A stretch of DNA of 9,201 nt. Origin: Planctomycetota bacterium. Lineage in GTDB: Bacteria > Planctomycetota > Phycisphaerae > Sedimentisphaerales > Anaerobacaceae. Location of the stretch: assembly GCA_022567055.1 (NCBI GenBank), contig JADFHU010000170.1, positions 1 through 9,201 on the forward strand. Direction: 5' to 3'. Every line of letters begins with the position of its first letter. The first letter of the stretch is position 1. The notes beneath the pieces are model-generated. The model saw only the letters and a program-made list of their open reading frames with translations. It was not told the origin of the DNA and searched no databases. Positions 6,922 through 9,201 of the stretch are shown piece by piece. The translations under genes and the position numbers were made by a program.

Positions 6922-8460
6922 ATGCCTCACATCTTGCTCATCACGATTTCTTGGTTACTGTTGGTCGCCACTGCCCTCGCCGAGCGTCCGAATATTGTCT
7001 TCATATTTTCCGACGACCATGCTTGCCAGGCGATCGGCGCCTACGGTTCAAAAATCAACCAGACGCCGAACATCGACCGCATCGCCCGCGAAGGCGCCCT
7101 GTTCGTCAATTCGTTCTGTGCCAACTCGATCTGCGGCCCCAGTCGCGCTTGTATCCTGACCGGCAAGCATAGCCACAAGAACGGGTTCTATTCGAACGGT
7201 CTCGGCCCGTTCGACGGTTCTCAATTCACGTTCCCACAGGAGTTGCAAAAGGCGGGCTACCAGACCGCGCTGATCGGGAAGTGGCACCTGATTTCTGAGC
7301 CGACCGGCTTCACACACTGGGACATACTTCCGGGTCAAGGGTCGTATTATAATCCTGACTTCATCAACAAGCAGGGCAAACGGCGGATCGAAGGTTACTG
7401 CACGACGATCACGACCGACCTCGCCCTGGATTGGCTGAAACGGCGGGACGCCGATCAACCCTTCTTGTTGATGTGCCAATACAAGGCGCCCCATCGAACC
7501 TGGGCCCCTGACCTGAAACACGTCAACCGTTACGCCGACCGCGACATTCCCGAACCGGAGACGCTCTTTGACGATTGGCAAAACCGCAGCGCGACCCTGG
7601 CGGGCAATGCGATGTCGATTGACCGGCATTTCTACTATGCTTACGACCTTAAGGTGCATCAGCCGGTTCCTTTTGCGTCAGATCGAGAAAAGGAGCTTAA
7701 GGACAACGAATATCGGCGGATGACGCCTGCGCAGCAAAAGGCTTGGGACGCAGCCTTCAAGCCGCGGAACGACGCCTTTCTGGCCAATCCTCCGACGGGC
7801 AAGGATCTAGTGCGTTGGAAATATCAACGCTATATCAAAAACTACCTCCGCTGCATTGATTCGGTCGACGAGAACGTGGGGCGGTTGCTGGACCACCTCG
7901 CCGAGAACGGCCTGACCGAAAACACGATCGTTATCTACAGCTCCGACCAGGGTTTTTACCTGGGCGAACATGGTTGGTACGATAAACGGTGGATGTTTGA
8001 AGAATCGCTCAAGATGCCGTTTATCATTCGCTGGCCTGGCCGCATCCAACCGGGAACCCGCTGTGAGAAGCTGATTCAAAACATCGACTACGTGCCGACC
8101 TTTTTAGAGGTCGCCGGCGTCGACGTTCCCTCTGACGTGCAAGGTCGCAGCCTCACGCCATTGTTTGCGGAACCCGACTCGGATGCTTGGCGCAAGTCGA
8201 TTTACTACCATTACTATGAGCATGGCGGAGAACATCAGGTGCCGCGCCACGAAGGCGTTCGTACGGAGCGTTACAAGCTCATCAACTTTTATTCCAACGA
8301 CGGATTCGATCTGTACGATCTGAAGAAAGACCCGCAAGAGATGCGAGACGTCGCCGATGACGAGGAATATGCTACAGCGCTGACGTCGCTGAAGGGTGAA
8401 CTGCAACGCTTGCGAGAACAGTATGATTTGCCGGAGCTGAGCGCAACGGTTAGCCCGTAG
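6922..8460 (+). CDS. Secreted Cys-type sulfatase (family S1 arylsulfatase-like)
   Basis: A 512-residue hydrolase that removes sulfate esters, here probably from sulfated sugars. ATG 6922 is chosen because it leads straight into a signal peptide (MPHILLITISWLLLVATALA, cleavage before ERPN at 20/21); an upstream in-frame TTG at 6889 would add 11 residues and bury it. The sulfatase signature is CGPSRACILTG with Cys71 as the residue matured to formylglycine and Arg75. Metal and active-site residues are visible: D31-D32 (SDDH), K120 and H122 (IGKWH), H191 (KAPHRTW), D342-Q343 (SSDQGF) and K355 (YDKRW). Length and the tail (YDLYDLKKDPQEMRDV-like region) are complete and normal. The pattern SDQGFYLGEHGWYDKR resembles sulfatases acting on GlcNAc-6-sulfate and similar sugars, but the substrate is inference. 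A Cys-type site implies an anaerobic-type radical-SAM maturase elsewhere in the genome. Bases 8461-8676 after it, before the convergent symporter, show no supported feature. Confidence 0.95.
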   Translation: MPHILLITISWLLLVATALAERPNIVFIFSDDHACQAIGAYGSKINQTPNIDRIAREGALFVNSFCANSICGPSRACILTGKHSHKNGFYSNGLGPFDGSQFTFPQELQKAGYQTALIGKWHLISEPTGFTHWDILPGQGSYYNPDFINKQGKRRIEGYCTTITTDLALDWLKRRDADQPFLLMCQYKAPHRTWAPDLKHVNRYADRDIPEPETLFDDWQNRSATLAGNAMSIDRHFYYAYDLKVHQPVPFASDREKELKDNEYRRMTPAQQKAWDAAFKPRNDAFLANPPTGKDLVRWKYQRYIKNYLRCIDSVDENVGRLLDHLAENGLTENTIVIYSSDQGFYLGEHGWYDKRWMFEESLKMPFIIRWPGRIQPGTRCEKLIQNIDYVPTFLEVAGVDVPSDVQGRSLTPLFAEPDSDAWRKSIYYHYYEHGGEHQVPRHEGVRTERYKLINFYSNDGFDLYDLKKDPQEMRDVADDEEYATALTSLKGELQRLREQYDLPELSATVSP

Positions 8461-8676
8461 CCGAAGTATCATCTATCGATCGTTTGTGCTCTCGCGCCGC
8501 CAAGAAGACGCGACGACATCTTGACGAGATCACATTGCAGACCTGGGTCAAGCGACTCAGCCAGCGACGCCGAGAAGAACCAGATGGCGGGACTGCAAGA
8601 GAAAGCTCATTGTGTGCCCTCAATGTTGTCTTCTCATGGTGTATCCGATGCGCCCGAAGCGAATCATATCAGAACT

Positions 8677-9201
8677 TCAAAGAAAGAAAGCATAACAGAT
8701 TGCTATTACCGCCATGAGTAGCACCGAGAGTGCACGCGGATCACCAATGCCCTCAAACGGTTGTCCGAAGATCACTGCCAGCGGATTTCCCCAACAATAC
8801 CGTTCAAGTCGTTCGGCGCTGGGAGGAAGGGTAATCAGCGAAACGCTCACGAAAATTACGCTGCAGATCACGAACAGCCACCACGCCTGGAGCATGAAAG
8901 GGATGCCCCAGACGTTGGTCACCACTTGAATCGCGGTGCCGCTTTCATCGACGCCGACGACAAACCGCGACATGGCTGGGAAATCGAACATAAACACCAG
9001 CGCACCCAGCACAAAGCCGATGATCAACGTGGTCAGAGACGCAGCCGCTGTGCCACGCCGCCAGAAAATGCCCCAAATGAACACCGTACTGATTGGCGGA
9101 GCAAGGACGGCGATCATCGCGTTGACGCCGTCGAAGATTCCACCGAACCTCTCCCCCTGGGTCGACCAAAGAATCGCACAGGCCATCACCACAACCACCG
9201 T
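8677..9201 (-). CDS. Sodium:solute symporter family transporter, C-terminal part (cut by window edge)
   Basis: The minus-strand frame ends at TGA 8679-8677 and remains open to the right edge; the GTG at 9198 is internal. The visible 174 residues contain four hydrophobic segments: AMIAVLAPPISTVFIWGIFW, LTTLIIGFVLGALVFMF, WWLFVICSVIFVSVSLITL and LSVLLMAVIAICYAFF. The pattern APPISTVFIWGIFWRRGT and the pre-terminal NPLAVIFGQPFEGIGDPRAL are typical of the last transmembrane helices of SSS-family Na+-coupled symporters of sugars, acids or amino acids. The C-terminus looks complete. It converges on the sulfatase gene, with 216 bases between the stops. Uptake of a sugar or acid released by the extracellular enzymes is a reasonable inference, but substrate-determining helices lie outside the window. 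Confidence 0.9.
   Translation of the reverse strand, partial: TVVVVMACAILWSTQGERFGGIFDGVNAMIAVLAPPISTVFIWGIFWRRGTAAASLTTLIIGFVLGALVFMFDFPAMSRFVVGVDESGTAIQVVTNVWGIPFMLQAWWLFVICSVIFVSVSLITLPPSAERLERYCWGNPLAVIFGQPFEGIGDPRALSVLLMAVIAICYAFFL

Noticed and set aside
7048..7659. Long open frame on the minus strand inside the sulfatase gene (203 codons)
   Set aside because: It is antisense to a sulfatase with all catalytic motifs, is Val/Arg rich and has no recognisable domain, as expected for a shadow of a GC-rich gene.
8484..8717. Plus-strand open frame after the sulfatase (GTG start), with RRHLDEITLQTWVKRL
   Set aside because: I briefly considered an integrase remnant. The motif order does not fit, it overlaps the end of the symporter gene, and no ribosome site is visible.

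Overview
The window reads like part of a Planctomycetota chromosome, most likely of the Phycisphaerae type. The evidence is a combination typical of that group: a pseudopilin with an H-X9-DG motif and an ELWTLKWH...WMQGFKDF tail, a dockerin-like protein with a PEP-CTERM sorting tail, a secreted Cys-type sulfatase, and a secreted M14 metallopeptidase with a C-terminal amidotransferase-like domain. The taxonomic call is inference from protein style; there is no rRNA or other marker gene. No mobile element, CRISPR array, tRNA or rRNA was seen.

Layout. (1) 1-1520, plus: 3' part of a secreted multidomain protein. The window starts inside what looks like a zinc-metalloprotease HExxH motif, and the protein ends in beta-sandwich domains. 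(2) 1521-1799: intergenic, with a GC-rich hairpin (possible terminator) followed by several small hairpins. (3) 1800-2700, plus: a pseudopilin whose conserved N-terminal signal lies in a frame with no ATG/GTG/TTG start. Removing one G at 1854-1856 joins it to an ATG at 1800. (4) 2701-3190: no convincing gene; an inverted repeat and a weak minus-strand coding-like remnant. (5) 3194-3247: a good sigma70-like promoter with an inverted repeat at the expected transcription start, driving (6) a 956-residue M14-family zinc carboxypeptidase at 3304-6174. (7) 6201-6776: a dockerin/PEP-CTERM protein lacking any export signal, with an in-frame stop directly before it, so probably a truncated remnant. (8) 6833-6861: a second promoter, then (9) a secreted sulfatase at 6922-8460. 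(10) 8677-9201, minus: the C-terminal part of a sodium:solute symporter, convergent with the sulfatase and cut by the window edge.

How the genes may work together. Most products look secreted or surface-attached: two peptidase-like proteins, a sulfatase, a sorting-tail protein and a pseudopilin. A nearby Na+-coupled transporter could import small products. This fits a lifestyle of degrading sulfated glycans and proteins outside the cell, but gene orientations and separate promoters argue against one operon. I see no clear new biological system. The most useful leads are the pseudopilin frameshift, the dyad at the M14 promoter, the decapitated PEP-CTERM gene and the possible metalloprotease motif at the left edge.
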